Numbered from the stretch's first letter, positions 10,318 to 22,241 are shown. The stretch: 64,000 nt of DNA from Tetrapyrgos nigripes (GCA_013368315.1 JAACJM010000047.1:409439-473438), one strand, 5' to 3'. Translations and numbers: made by a program. Notes: generated by a model from the sequence alone, not told the origin.

Positions 10318-13011
10318 TTACTTTCTAATCACCAGATCCCTCAGTTTACTGAAGTTGGGAGTTCCAAGACCGGTGACAGCATCCCATCCCGTCGTTGCCT
10401 AAAGGATGACTGGATCAGTATTCTTTCTTTTCATTTCATTGTGAGAGCGTACATTGAATCCTTCGGTTCCACACCCAGGATTGTTTCCGATTGTGATATC
10501 GTTGAACCCCTCAGGAATGGTATACAGCAGTGGGTTGAGGAACCCGAGAGGTGGTTGTCCAGCTCGCAGTCTCACATCATTCAAGAGAGCCACAATACCC
10601 GTGAATGCCGGGCTACTTGCCTACAGTGGACAATCAGCACGGGCCCTTGACTATCATTGTCTGACTTACGCTCGTTCCTGCCACGGATACAACTGTAGAA
10701 ACAGTCAGCGGGGATATTGGAGACGACACCGAGACTATGCGTACCTTGTCCACCGACAAAGACCCTGAATCTTTCACCTTGCGCGGCCACATCGGGAATA
10801 GCCTGAGGAAGTTCTTAGCTGGAATGCCTAGAGAGGATTGACGAAGTCTTACCCTTCCATTGCTGTGTAAAGTATATCACTTGGTTAATGAAACACTAGT
10901 AGAAGCACGACGGCGTACGGATTAAAGAGACCCTCAAATGTGCCTTTCGGTAAGGCAGACAAGAATTTACCAACAGCCTTGTCCTGGTATGAAGGCCGAG
11001 CGAAGAAGTTGCTGAAGCCTATTGTTCTTGTTAGTCTTGATTCAAAATCTATGGATCCTCCGAGAGAACACGTACCTCCTCCACTAAAGAAGACACCAAT
11101 CTCGGGCTCTATGAACTCTGTTCCTCCTACGGCGGTAACGCTGGAAAGCAAAGTGTTAAGTTTCTTATCAACCGGTCCAGAACAGCGTCTCACAATGGGC
11201 AAGAGGCAGGGAATCCAGGAATGAATTTGGTCTGATTTTTCCCATCGTTGGTAAGGCATGTCTGGGTAGCAGGGTTGTCGTCACCATCCCCAACGCCTCC
11301 ATCTGAAGGGATTTTAAACTCGCACTAATATGAACGGAAGAGGAACAAAATCTCGATCTTACCACCAGATGAAAACATCAGTGAAACTCCACGTGCACCT
11401 AGAGGACAGTTGGTCAATGTTTCTCTTCGCGAAAGGCGAATGACTTTACCAAGCTGGGCAAATCCTGCACAAGCCCGTCGGGCGAAGCTTTCGGGGACTA
11501 TTGGAGTCATTATTAGACGAGTAAGCTCGTAGACACATCTGACATTCCCATACCAGTCTTTTGGTACCATGGCACGCCAACGGTCAAAAACTGTCAAAAT
11601 GGTCGAAGAATTGCACGTACCTGCTCATCGTCACCTAGAACTCAATGTGTAAGCTTTGTCCATTGCCCAAAGGAAGGAGTATATTCACCGTATGATGTTG
11701 ATATAGCGAGGGGTGGCTTCTCCTGAGCGAGTATAAAGTCCAACCACTGCATGTTTCCCAAAAGGTCAGAGGGAGGTTCAACGTAAAGGACGGTGGACTC
11801 ACGTCAGTGTACGGTTCATTGGTGTCCGTCGGTGTGCCGATGTCGGGAATAAATGGAGGACGACCAGCTGTGGAGAAAAATGTGGACTGAAGGTAGATTT
11901 AATCACTGGCAGAACAAACCAGAGGAAGAGACACGTACATTAACGGGGAAAGAAAGCCCGAAAGCGAACTGCACATCGAGATTAGCCTCGACGCCAGCGT
12001 TGGATGCATTCTGGTCATTCAATCCACCTGAAACGACATCAGAAAAGGAGAAAAGTATCAGAGTTCTCTAAAGTTTACCTTTCACTGAGACAAAGTTGAA
12101 AGTGCTACCGACAGCTTGCGGTTTTTGATCAGCGTAGAAAGATTGAAGATCTTGTCGGTTCGCAAATTGCTCCAAATAGCCTGTAATTCCGACAGAGTTG
12201 CCTACATGGGCGGAAGGAGTGAAATCGCTCGGCACGCTATACAGTTGTCGCAGACACGAGATGGTGATTGTAGTGTTACAGCTTGGATCAATGACTGCTC
12301 CCGAATTCGTACTATCCCCAGTAAAGGCTGGCAACGAAGGGGAACGGTCAATGTCGTGAATGGTCGACTTGTATCCCTTGAAGCGGGCAAACATAGTAGT
12401 CGGCTGAATAACATCAATGTGAGGGTGGAGGTGTTTCGGAAGGCTGTAACTAGTCGTTCTGACAATGGAGTCGCCGCTGGCATCGTGAGTCCACACATGA
12501 TATGTCTAGAGTGAAATCAGTCATGAAAAAGCGCGTCTCGTTTAGCATACAAATCACTCACTGTGTCCAGCATTTTTTCAGCCAGAGTAATAGGAACTTT
12601 GATGGTGACCCAGTCTCTAGCTGGAGACCTCTGAATGTCACTCTCTCCAATGCCATGGGTAGCCAACCATTCCGAAACCGCATCAATGCTCTCTTGATGA
12701 GGGGCAACGAGAGCCTCAACTTCAGCTTTGGTAAGATGCTGGCCGTAACGTTCATGGAACGGATCAGAGACTTCGTAAAGGTGCTTCTCCAAGACGGGGA
12801 AGTCGGGTTGAGGAAGACCAATCCTGAGTTCAATTGTGTGGTGTGAAGGAGCTGCTGAGCGAAGCGTCCATCCTCGAGGAGGATTGATACTTTCCTTGAC
12901 CTCAGGAGCAGGATCCTTCGAGGGAACAGCGAAAACAACACTGAGGAGGGTCAGGAAGGCAGAGAACTTTGAGGGAACCGCATGGCTGGGAGTCCTGGGA
13001 TCGACGAACAT
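10318..13011 (-). CDS. Secreted sedolisin (tripeptidyl-peptidase, family S53)
   Basis: Start at 13011 ([16 protein letters not shown]) with a hydrophobic signal-like stretch [15 protein letters not shown]; end at TAA 10318-10320. The product is about 600 residues, split by many short introns. The prodomain has [20 protein letters not shown] and [18 protein letters not shown]. The catalytic Glu and Asp lie in [11 protein letters not shown] (about 11960-12000). The serine is in VAGTSASSPAF, split by an intron near 10622-10672. The C-terminal domain has [18 protein letters not shown] and [13 protein letters not shown], the calcium-site end of the fold. Oddity: the motif reads AGTSAS rather than the usual SGTSAS; the nucleophilic Ser is kept. 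Sedolisins are acid peptidases that remove tripeptides from secreted or vacuolar substrates. A truncated relative lies at 2559-3239. Confidence 0.88.
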
Positions 13012-14348
13012 TCCACCAGGCTGATTTAAATGCTGCAAAAAGAAGCAAGAACACTTCACCAGAGTTATAATTAGTGTTGCATCACATGGAGGAGGGATAA
13101 AATGCGTAGTCAGTGCCGGGGGGCCCTGTTCGTCATTAGTCCGTTCGTCCACGCCAGAATGATACAGTAGGCTGTAGATTTGTCGACAGTCGTACAGATA
13201 AGCAAACCGTATGGACCGCCATCAAGATCTAATTCTTCTATCAGTCTGTCGCGCATGACCTATCTGGATATAACCAGTTCCCAAGATGACTGGAATATGC
13301 GTTCACACCGAGGGACATAGGACATGCTGTTCCCACAGAGTTCGTTACTGTCTATTCTCTCTACAGCGATGACAGCCGGGTCTGCCAGTGCTAACAAAAT
13401 TGTTCAAGAATGGTGCACCTATACGCGGTAAGGTTAGATCGTACGACTTCATTTGGTGAATACGAACCTGGATCATGATCACTTTCCACAGTGGACAGTC
13501 ACAGTGCATTGCAAGCTGACAGCTGGACATCTTCGTCCACACGGAAGAGCACCAAGCTTCCTAGTGCTGTCCCAGAGAGTTCACAATTTCACGATAAAGA
13601 GGGCGATCGGCGGCACGCGGGAGGGAATGAGGCAATACATCCAAGAGCACTGAGAATAAATAAGTAAAGAAGTCTTCCAGATCCAGACTCGTTCCTCGAC
13701 TTCGGGAGACCGCTTATGTAAGCTCTCCTCAACTTTTTTTTTTTTGGAGGAGCGCTTTTGTGGCTTGTTAGGTCCATTTCTGGACGAGACAGGCGAGCAA
13801 TGGTCACCCACTCAAGCCGCGCGGTAGGTACAAGGGACGTAGTCCTTGTTCGTAGAGACATAGACATATAACATGAATCCATAGCCATAATAGAACCGCG
13901 GTGTCTTCCTCCCCGGAGAAATGCATTTACGCACTGAGTGTGGGACTCGATTCATAGAATGCGGCTTCGCTGGGGACGTGAGATGTTTACTTACCTATAT
14001 ACTTACCTTTCCCTCGTCCCTGTGCGTTGCCGCAAGTCATTTTCAATACCCACTAAAACTCCGGTTAGCCCAGTCCAATCGTCTCGTATTCCGTGTAGTA
14101 ATAGAATTCACGGTCGCGAGCAGATAGATTGATGAGCTTGTGTCCGGGGACAGTAAGATAGTAGCCAAAGTGCGGGCTAGGGACGGTGTTTGTGGATTAT
14201 CGTGGGAGTTTGTGTTCATCTTTTAGAAGTCCCCGCCAGGTGTTCTTGACCAATTGTTTTGATATGGCCTTTCGTCCGTACTTCTTGTTCGTCATTCTAC
14301 AGTCTAATTCCCGTCTATCGTTGATCATTTTAACCTGATACCGTTCAG
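13012..14348. other. Intergenic with no supported gene
   Basis: Apart from the repeat at 13559-13642, I see only short frames. A T10-11 tract lies near 13734-13745. The last ~200 bp before 14349 may act as the former promoter of the SH3 fragment. Confidence 0.45.
13559..13642 (+). repeat. Direct repeat copy 1 (~83 bp)
   Basis: This stretch (from cctagtgctgtcccagag to ggaatgaggcaatacat) matches 14883-14966 at roughly 80% identity in the same orientation. Shared cores include agagggcgatc and ggagggaat. The two copies flank the SH3 fragment. There is no coding signal; the origin is unknown. Confidence 0.65.
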
Positions 14349-14823
14349 ATGGCCAATGCGTCCCACGACGCCCACATGAATATGTCAAACATTTCTGCCT
14401 TGTTTTGTCGCGTTCTCTATGACTACGAAGCCCAAGCGCATTCAGAGCTCTCTTTTCGCAGGGGAGACATCATCGAAATCTTCACTCAGCAGCCCTCCGG
14501 ATGGTGGGACGGTTTGCTAGGCGACGAGCGTGGTTGGTTCCCGTCTAACTATGTTACCATCATCTCGGAGGAAGAAGCGGACATAGCTCTCAATGGTTCA
14601 GATTCTTCCAATGCGGAGAGCTATAACGCTGGGGTTGATGGTGCCTCCGGTCAGTCTCGCAATTCCATAGTCGATATGCCCCATGCGATATTGCGGAGGG
14701 GGTCATGAAGAGAATGAGCAGTCAGAATTGGTTGGGGCTTAACGTGCTCGCACAGTTAGCTTTCCAGACTCAGTCCTCCAGTGCTAGTGATACTATGCCT
14801 CAAGTCGCTCTGAACGGTCAGGT
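14349..14823 (+). pseudogene. SH3-domain fragment of a Cdc25-type Ras GEF
   Basis: An open frame of 119 codons runs from ATG 14349 to TGA 14706-14708. Residues 18-75 are a complete SH3 domain: ALYDY-like FCRVLYDYEAQAHSELSF, RRGDIIEIF, the SGWWDGLL Trp pair and RGWFPSNYV. This N-terminal SH3 followed by TIISEEEA is typical of basidiomycete Cdc25/Ste6 Ras exchange factors. After the stop, another frame reads QSSSASDTMPQVALNGQ up to a GT donor at 14823, resembling the next Cdc25 segment (SDFWxPQVxxxGQ). REM and RasGEF catalytic domains are absent. It is therefore a truncated, decaying copy; expression as a solo SH3 protein is possible but unsupported. Confidence 0.65.
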
Positions 14824-15423
14824 GTGTTAGCCTAGGCTTTTGTAGTGGTTGAGGAGCTGACACCAAACAGATGGCACGATTCCTTAGTGCTGCCCCAGAA
14901 CCTTCACAAATTTACCTTCAAGAGGGCGATCAGCAGCACCCGGGGAGGGAATAAGGCAACACATTACCTGCGACAGCAGGTCTGAAATGAAGCCTGTATT
15001 TGCGATAGGGCACCTGACATTTGTTCAAGTAAATTCTAGTACGTTCGGCCTGCTTCACACTACTACCGTCCGCTCCTAAAACCTGCCATACCTTCTGCGG
15101 CCCACAATATCCTTCATAAGCAGTCCTCGCTTCTTTTACTAGTGCTCAGCAGGCGACATGCCCAATGAATATATACTAAAGTGTACATTAGCTACCCTCC
15201 GGTATCTTCTCTCTTCTAGTTTGTGCTCAAGATATACATTTCTTTCGTCAGCTTCCCTTGGAAGAGGTATAGAGCAGCTAGAGGATTATTAGAACATATC
15301 CCGTTCAGTCACTTCATCGTTCTCCGATAGCGGTGCAGAGCATTTGTTTTGACTGGTTCATCCTCCGGTTCCGCTGGATATTGAATTGGACCTGTAGCGA
15401 ATAGGAAGAATGTCAGTATAAAA
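14824..15423. other. Intergenic, holding the second repeat copy
   Basis: No gene is supported. The repeat copy at 14883-14966 is described separately. The rest shows only short frames. Confidence 0.45.
14883..14966 (+). repeat. Direct repeat copy 2 (~84 bp)
   Basis: Same-orientation partner of 13559-13642, with substitutions and one- to two-base gaps. It reads from ccttagtgctgccccaga to ggaataaggcaacacat. It begins about 60 bp after the end of the Cdc25-like homology. Confidence 0.65.
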
Positions 15424-15810
15424 TAAAGACTTCCACCAGGATCTCCGAGTCTGGCGGCAGGATTCGTTCTTTCTACTCCTGGTCTTTGGACGTCCATCTA
15501 CGTTGATCTTCCTTACTGCGTAGACCCTCCGTTGGAGTACGAACCTTACCATCGATTCTACAATGAGAGCCCCGAGGAAATGGACGCTTTGATGCGATTC
15601 CTGAACAACCGCTGGGAAGTCATGATCACTCTGTTGCAAGCCTTTGCATTCGATCATGCGATGTATCAGAAAGAGGATGTGCAACGGGTTCGGATGCAGA
15701 TAGAAAAGCTGATTGACGCTGGAATGGATATTCGTATTTTAGAGAACAACTTTGACAAGGATTGGAAAACCCTGTGGAGTCTTGAAGGCGTTGTACCAGC
15801 TTTCCGTTGA
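15424..15810 (+). CDS. Hypothetical protein fragment
   Basis: A single open frame from about 15424 to TGA 15808-15810 has protein-like composition: PGLWTSIYVDLPYCVDPP, then YHRFYNESPEEMDALMRF, WEVMITLLQAFAFDH and RILENNFDKDWKTLW. It seems to start after an intron acceptor (ccaccag at about 15440) with no ATG in frame upstream, so it would be the last exon of a gene whose first part I cannot see. I do not recognise the family. Helix-rich and soluble. Confidence 0.3.
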
Positions 15811-15875
15811 GGATGAAGACGCTTGATTTCGATCTCGTAATTCTAAATCGCGTACGCATGTACACTCAGTTGTAA

Positions 15876-16994
15876 CTAGTTGGAAAGAGTCCAAGTTAGG
15901 GTTATGGTGCAGTACGTCAAACCAGCATCTGGTCCGATTATCTTTCGCCGATGTGCCCATCTATTCTCTTCTTTGATGAACGTCACCCCTCCTTGAAATG
16001 CCGAAGGCCCAATCCATTGCTCTTTGACAACAGGGTTTCCTTCAGTTCTGAGTGATCGTCCATCGCGGACCTCAATTCTTTTCTTCTTCAATCTGTCAGC
16101 AATAGCGTACATCTGGACTCGCTGGTGAGAACCATTATCATGCTGCGAAGCAAAGATGGATCTACCTGATCCTTGTCTCGTTCCATTGTTTCCAACTCCA
16201 AAACAAAGGTCTTCAGCCCTTGGATATGCTTGAGTGATGCAATCCATCTCTCATTGAGCCTCAAAGGTCGATTCTGCTCCCAAAACCACCAATCAGAGTG
16301 CCTATGACACTGCAGTCAGTAAAGGCATAAAGTAGGGGCTAAGAAATAGAACCTGATGGTGATGTGCAGAATCTGAGTTCTCATGTCGGTTTGACACAAG
16401 GAAGAGAAGTGATTATCTTCAAGCCACCACATTTGAGCAAATATATGCACGTTTTGGATAGCATCCAGTTGCTCCTCAGTAAAGCGAGTTTTGTCCGTGA
16501 AATAGATGTCTGGGTTGAAGCGGCCTGAAGGGGCACGCTCGCACCAGAAGACGTGTTCATTGGCCTTCACAGGAAGTAGGCGCGCCTCCAGGTATACAAG
16601 ACGACAAGTACGAAGGAGTTGAGGGTACACTTGTTGTGGACATTCATATCCTGGGCGATAGTAGTACGCATCGCGAGGATAAGCTTGATCCTTGCGGGGT
16701 GCACCCTGACATGCGTGCTCGAAAAATTTTGTTTCGAAGCTCTGGAGGAATGAGTTGAAACAGAGGACTCTTCTCCTGCTGGTTATGATCAGCAGAAAAA
16801 CGTTCGACAAGCTCCTTCGAGTCGATTTTCCTCGGTGTCAGTGGACTTTGGATCTCTCGGACCATTGGTGGGGCTAGAGGCTGGGGCTCTCGGGTCATTG
16901 ATGGGGCTAGACAGTAGACTCTACGTTCTTCCTCATTTATAGGGCTGCAGTACCGTCTGTCATCATGATCCTGATCGTAGCTGAGGTGACTCAT
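15876..16994 (-). pseudogene. F-box-like / DUF7730-type protein, frame broken by one base
   Basis: Minus-strand exons run from about 16994 (MSHLSYDQDHDDRRY) to TAG 15876. The core begins PLFQLIPPELRNKIF, continues in another frame with EHACQGAPRKDQAYPRD, YYYRPGYECPQQVYPQLLRTCRLVYLEA and WWLEDNHFSSLC. After introns follow HSDWWFWEQNRPLRLNERW, KHIQGLKTFVLELETMERDK and YAIADRLKKKRIEVRDGR. The PPELRNxIFE helix and the TCRLxYLEA segment are typical of Agaricomycete/Ascomycete F-box-like (DUF7730 or 2EXR-type) proteins. The frame changes at a run of five A (16722-16726 on the plus strand); one base fewer would restore a continuous frame. It may be a sequencing error or a pseudogene. Confidence 0.6.
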
Positions 16995-17892
16995 AAGCGC
17001 TGTATACCAAAGCGGAGGAGGCCAACAGATCATATGACTACATATGTGGATGAATTGGCAGGACAACTACAGCCGTTTGTTCAGATCTTTCCAAATATAC
17101 ATTGCCGCCCAAGGCGTAATGCAAACGGCTGTAAGTGGATGACTTCCCGTAAGCTCAGAATTAGTTGCAATTGCCAATTTCCTAGCCAAAGGCCCTCGGC
17201 GATCGGCGGAAGGACTGATACATAACTCCGGCTAAGCGAGGTTTATTCCAGCAAAAAGCATCTATGAAGGGAGGGGTCCGGACCCTCCCCTAAACCGTTC
17301 TAAAGCATCAATCGCGAACGGTCGTTTTTTCTCGAGCTTGTGATTAGCCAAAAGCACCGCCGGGGTTGCTTCACCACCGGCGGCCAAGAAAAAACTTGAT
17401 TGCAACCACAAGAGGTGAGACCTCTTCCCGTTGCTTCCGCCTAGGCTTGCCACACCTGGTGGAACGTGACCGAGCGGGCGAAATGCATCCGACGGTGCCC
17501 AGCGAGCCAATGAGCTGCTATACGCTACTGTAGTGGGCAGCTACAGCAGGAGACGACCATTCCTGGTTTTTCGCCTGTGTTCAGGCGCCGGAATGGTGTT
17601 AAATGGCAACCGAATCACTCACCTGCGATTAACTTAGTGTAAACAATCCTTTAAACAACAACAATTTTTGATGTTTTTGAAATTTCCTCTGCTCGGCTAT
17701 CAGTCCCTCCAGCATTATTTGCCAGAGCTCAGGGAATTAAATAATCCTTACGGGAAGTCATCCAGTATCAGCGAAGGTGGTAAGAGGTGGTAGCTGGTCC
17801 CACATGGAGAGGAAACGAAAGGGCGCACACGTGATCCTGCATCGAGGAGAAAATGTGTTCCGAATTCGGTAGGGCTTTTTCTTCCCAACTCC
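16995..17892. other. Intergenic, GC-richer island with palindromes
   Basis: From about 17230 to 17640 base composition changes and gene-like signals vanish. It has a perfect 12-bp palindrome gggtccggaccc (17274-17285). It also has a hairpin whose outer stem is accattcc (17556-17563) / ggaatggt (17590-17597) and inner stem gcctg/caggc. A minus-strand frame (17262-17510) matches nothing I know. It may be a decayed mobile element. The last 100 bp are probably the promoter of the next gene. Confidence 0.4.
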
Positions 17893-20089
17893 ATGGATCC
17901 TCCTAACGGCGCTGCAAATGGCTCTACCAGTAAAACTGGTTTATCTCTGAAGAGCATCCTCAATGACGAGCACGAGACAAACGATAACCCTGACATCAAT
18001 GGTTCTGAGGTGGCGGAGGGTTGGGATGAGGAATCAACGGAGAAACCAGCTGCAGAAGGATTTTGCATAGAATGTGAAGGTGCGAAATCAATTTGGCTTG
18101 AAATGAAAGCAGTCATTTAAGCCAGAACTATCTAGATCAACCGGCCCAGCTGTTCTGCGAAGATTGTACGGACGTCTACTGTGAAGTCTGTTTTGCGGCG
18201 CAACATAGAAAGGGTAGTCGTAGAACTCACAAGACGAAACCTCTCGAAAATGCGCATCTTACCAAGCCGAAGGCGGTCTCAAAATCACAAGAGAATGACG
18301 ATGAGGTACGTGTATACTTGCGTAATTTCCGGTATTCACACTTCATGAGTGAACCTAGATGGTCGTGGATGATGCCGAAGACGATGTAGACGATGAATTA
18401 GAACGCGTCGTTGCTGGAGTACCCCAACCTTCATCCACTTCACAGCCAGCTGACGGCGCAAAAGTAGGAGACTTTTTCGTGGAACGTGCCAAATACATCC
18501 CAATGCGACTAACTTTGGGAGAGCGAAAATACCTTCGCCTCCTAGATGCTTCGCTCAACGTCTCAGAGTACACCGACAAGATCGACGTCCTCAGTTTCGG
18601 CCAATCCAAAGCAAAACGAATAGTTGCTCAGATCAAAGAGTTGTGCGCAGTCATGTCTGGACTCCTTTTGGCAGCAGACTATAAGCAAGGTCAAGAGCTT
18701 TTCGAAGATCGTGATTTCCAAGCCAACGAGGAATTTTACCAGTTAATTTTCGAGATAGGCCGAAGGCACAAAATCATGAATCCTGACAAAATGCGGACCA
18801 CCTATGGAAAACTCATTTATATACTTCAGGTATGCTCTCCGTTTTGTTTGGCTAGCAGAGGACTGAATTGCCCCGGATAGGACAGTCAATCTCCGGATGT
18901 CAAAGATTTGTTAGGTTTCGATTGCGTGCGACCTATCAAGACTGTCCATACCCTTCTGAAGGAGCACAATGCGCTGGACATGCTACGCGACGATCTCATC
19001 ACTGTTGCCACCAAAGAGATTTACTCAGAAGGACGTTCTCGTCGGGAGATCCAGAAAGACATCAAAAGCAAAGAACGTGCTATCGAAAATCTGGCCTCAC
19101 GCTATGAACGTAAAGGCCTCACCCAGGAGAACCTTAGACAATGTCTTTACAGTATCGGCGACAATCACGCGTTCTTGCGAGCCAATCGTGATCCTTGCGA
19201 CCGCGTGATAGCTTACTTGAAAGAACATTTCCATCCCACTCAGGCGAAAGATAGTAAGAGCAGTCTCGCTATTCGAAGTGGGAAAGGAGGAGCGCGTTTG
19301 AGTCATGATCATCGTAAGCTCTGCCTGTATTGTTTTCGACCCTTGCTCCTTGCTCAATCATCTAAATCACAGAAAAAACAATACGCGTATGTTCTCCAGA
19401 GTCTAACCCTATGGAGAGAGATCCTTCATGGTACGTCCACCGGAACCATTTTTCGTTGGATAAGGTCACTGACGCGTCATGTAGATATGTTCCACCTATG
19501 GTCGCTCGCAGAAGAAGACCTGTTGTCGGACACGATCAGCTACCGCTTGCGTGACACTGGTCAAGGTTTGAACCGAGTACAGGCCTCTCCCAAAACTTCC
19601 CGCATGATGCATAGCATCCTTCACAAAGCACAAAAGAGTGTAGGCTCCTGGGTCGGTTCCAGCGTCATCCACATGGGTGATCACAACGTACCCAACGCCC
19701 TCTTATTCATTGACAAATACACCCAGATCTATCGTATCCTCCTTCCAATCTGCAACACCCTTTCCCAAATTCCGTCTCTGATGGAAAAGCCAGCTCTTCG
19801 TTCCTACATAGAAGACGAGTTTGGTTCGGCGGAAAACCTCGCTCGCGAAATCCTTGGCGACTTTTTCCGTCATGGTTTCGATGGATCTGGCGCCGACAAT
19901 TTCTTCGATGCTGGTAGTTGTATTGATGGTAGATTGACGAGTGCTTGGAATTGGTGTTCTAACCTGGAGAAGAAGAGGTTTTTCCCCGTCTTTTTGCTTT
20001 CTGGTACGTTGCTATTTTCTTCCAGGTGGCCCTTTCACTCACCTGAATACTATTACGTAGGATTCATTGGCTTTGACGGTGACTGGTAG
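17893..20089 (+). CDS. B-box zinc finger plus DUF2009 protein
   Basis: ATG at 17893 (MDPPNGAANGSTSKTGL) to TAG 20087-20089, about 600 residues in six to seven exons. An acidic N-terminus leads to a B-box-like zinc finger: CIECEG, then LFCEDCTDVYCEVCF and HRKGSRRTHKTKPL, spaced C-x2-C..C-x2-C..C-x2-C..H. From about residue 150 the whole DUF2009 domain follows: YIPMRLTLGERKYLRLLDAS, LNVSEYTDKIDVLS, AQIKELCAVMSGL, GQELFEDRDFQANEEFYQ, GKLIYILQDSQSPDVKDLLG, LYSIGDNHAFLRANRDPCDR and the C-terminal FIGFDGDW. DUF2009 is conserved across plants, fungi and protists but has no assigned biochemical role. Fusion to a B-box suggests protein-protein contacts. Frames are continuous. It converges with eIF3m. 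Confidence 0.88.
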
Positions 20090-20257
20090 TGAAAAAAAGC
20101 AAGAACACCTGTCATAGACCTGCACTCGTTTCCATACAGGACATAGATAGTCCATCCATGTAGACGCACCTCACAAACTTGTAATGCAATAGATCTCACT
20201 GCATGGATGCACAACACGAATGCATGAAATACAACATCGAAAGAACATCATCATAAA

Positions 20258-21884
20258 TCACGCTCCCACAGTGCCCACCTGGGCTTGAGCTTGAGATGTT
20301 ACATGTCCGCCCTGTCTACGAGCATTAGCTACTACTTCCAAAACACCACTCAATCCTGATTTCCAGACCAAAAGTCTCTTTTCTAGTGCCTCCCATTGTT
20401 CGCGTTCAAATGTACGAGCCGTCGAGCGGATTATGTGCAATGTTTGTTTGGTTTGTGATAGTTTTCCTGAGAGGAGGCCTGCGCGGATGACTGGAGGTAT
20501 GGATTAATACGATGAGGATTAATCTGTGAGCAAAAGGTGTAGTACACACCATCTATCACCCATCGTTCAACATCGGAGACATCAACCTTGATTGTCTCGG
20601 CGATTTTGGCGTAAGGAAGATTTTGACCGACGTTACTGAAACCGAGAGAAGCCAACGTGAGTAGTCGGATTTTGTGCTCGAGTTGGGTTTTGTCTAGGCC
20701 TAGAGTAAAACAAAACATTAGAACATGCAGCAAAATGTCACTACAGCGCTAAAAGGAAACACTGACTGTATTTTGCAAAAACACCGGGATGAGCTTGATC
20801 CCAAGCTGTAAACTCCGCAAGACCATCGTTCAAGAAAACTTGTAGCAAGGAGAAAAGTTCGTGATCCTTGCATGCAACTACACCATCTAGCTTGAAGAGC
20901 GGGTCAAAGTTGAAAACAGTAGGAAGTCGCAAAGCGGAAGCGATAGCATCGATAGATGCAGCACGAGCAGTTTCGGATGTAGGTGGTAGAGAACGAATAT
21001 ATGAGAGAGTGTATTCGTAGGAAGTTGTTCTGAAAAGTCAGAATATCAGATATATACTCGTAAATTGGTAGGAAAGACAATCACGCACGGTTGGTCTGCT
21101 TTTGCGTAGGCATCCACGATGGTTTTCAAAAACACGCTCTTCTCTTCAGCAGAAATCTCCCACTCGCTGAGCCACTTTTCTACATCTGCACGGTTTAGTG
21201 ACAGAACTTCAAGTTCGTCTTTTGATATTGCGATATTCAGGAGGGTGTTGTACACGGATAATCGTAGGGGAGATGTCCGGGGGATGGCGTTGAAGAGATT
21301 GGATAATCTTAAGGCGTAACAAGTATTAGTCCGTCACTTCTGCGACCATACATTAATGATTCATACATGCGATATTTTATGGGAGCTTGTTCTGAAGGCG
21401 CCGAAGAAATTGTTTGAAGCAGATTATCCAGACGTTGCTTTGCCTCGGGCGTATTGGGTGGAAAGAGCGAAAAAAGGTGGGCGAATATCAGATTGAAAAA
21501 TCCCTCAATTTCTACAAAAAAGACGTGAAGATGTAAGTATCCGCTACACATCGAAGAAGCACAAGTTCTCGATTATCTACTTACCTTTTTCATTCCCATC
21601 GCCAAGATTTTTAACCTCTGCCAAAACCATCGAGAAAACTTTTACTTTTCTCTCTTCGTCCTCATTTATCGTTTTTTCTCCACCCTCCGTTTTCATAGCA
21701 TCTTGAAATGGACGAATAGATGCAGCACGTTCCTCGTCGGGTTGATTTCTAACGACATAGGTCACCAGTTCTTGGATCTGAAAGAAAAGTTGGGATTTCA
21801 AATCTTCATGTAAAAGTTGGTCCGACTTACCTGCTCCTGGAAAGTGCCCTCCGCAAAGACGGAGACGGAGTCTGTAAGAGACAT
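20258..21884 (-). CDS. eif3m: Eukaryotic translation initiation factor 3 subunit M (eIF3m)
   Basis: Start at 21884 (MSLTDSVSVFAEGTFQEQ), stop TGA 20258-20260, about 430 residues. Conserved blocks appear in order: IQELVTYVVRN, GFFNLIFAHLFSLFP, PIKYRMLSNLFNAIPRTSPLR, VYNTLLNIAISKDEL, KTIVDAYAKADQP, AASIDAIASALRLPTVFNFDPLF, DHELFSLLQVFLNDGLAEF, and the PCI/winged-helix region KIRLLTLASLGFSN, LPYAKIAETIKVDVSDVERWVID and VIRAGLLSGKLSQT. The tail is Ala/Gln/Gly-rich. eIF3m is part of the eIF3 scaffold on the 40S ribosome. The 168 bp between this gene and the B-box/DUF2009 gene serve both as 3' region. Confidence 0.92.
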
Positions 21885-22241
21885 TTTGTTGGTCAAGCGA
21901 GCCTGACCTCTGAATTGAAATTTGGTTGTCGAAAGTGATGGACAACAGAGGTAAACAATCACTTTTGGGCTAAGTTTATTACACCGCTCCGCAAAAGCTA
22001 GCTAGCTAGTAGTAGGAATGACGAAAAGCAGCTCTACGTGGACCCAATTCCTGAGTCTAGCGGGGCAAGCAACCGAACTGTAGAGCCGATCGTCCTGACG
22101 GAGCAGGGTAGGGCGTCTACGGTGCGGAAGCGCTCAAAGAGGCGCAGAGACTGGAGGCGTGTGTCTCAATGCGCATGATGAGTAGGACTATATACTGAGT
22201 ATATATTTTTATATACAGAGAGAGGAGAACAGGGAGAATAG

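Noticed and set aside
17262..17510. Minus-strand frame of 82 codons in the GC-richer block
   Set aside because: No family resemblance and no splice context; likely a chance frame in a biased region.
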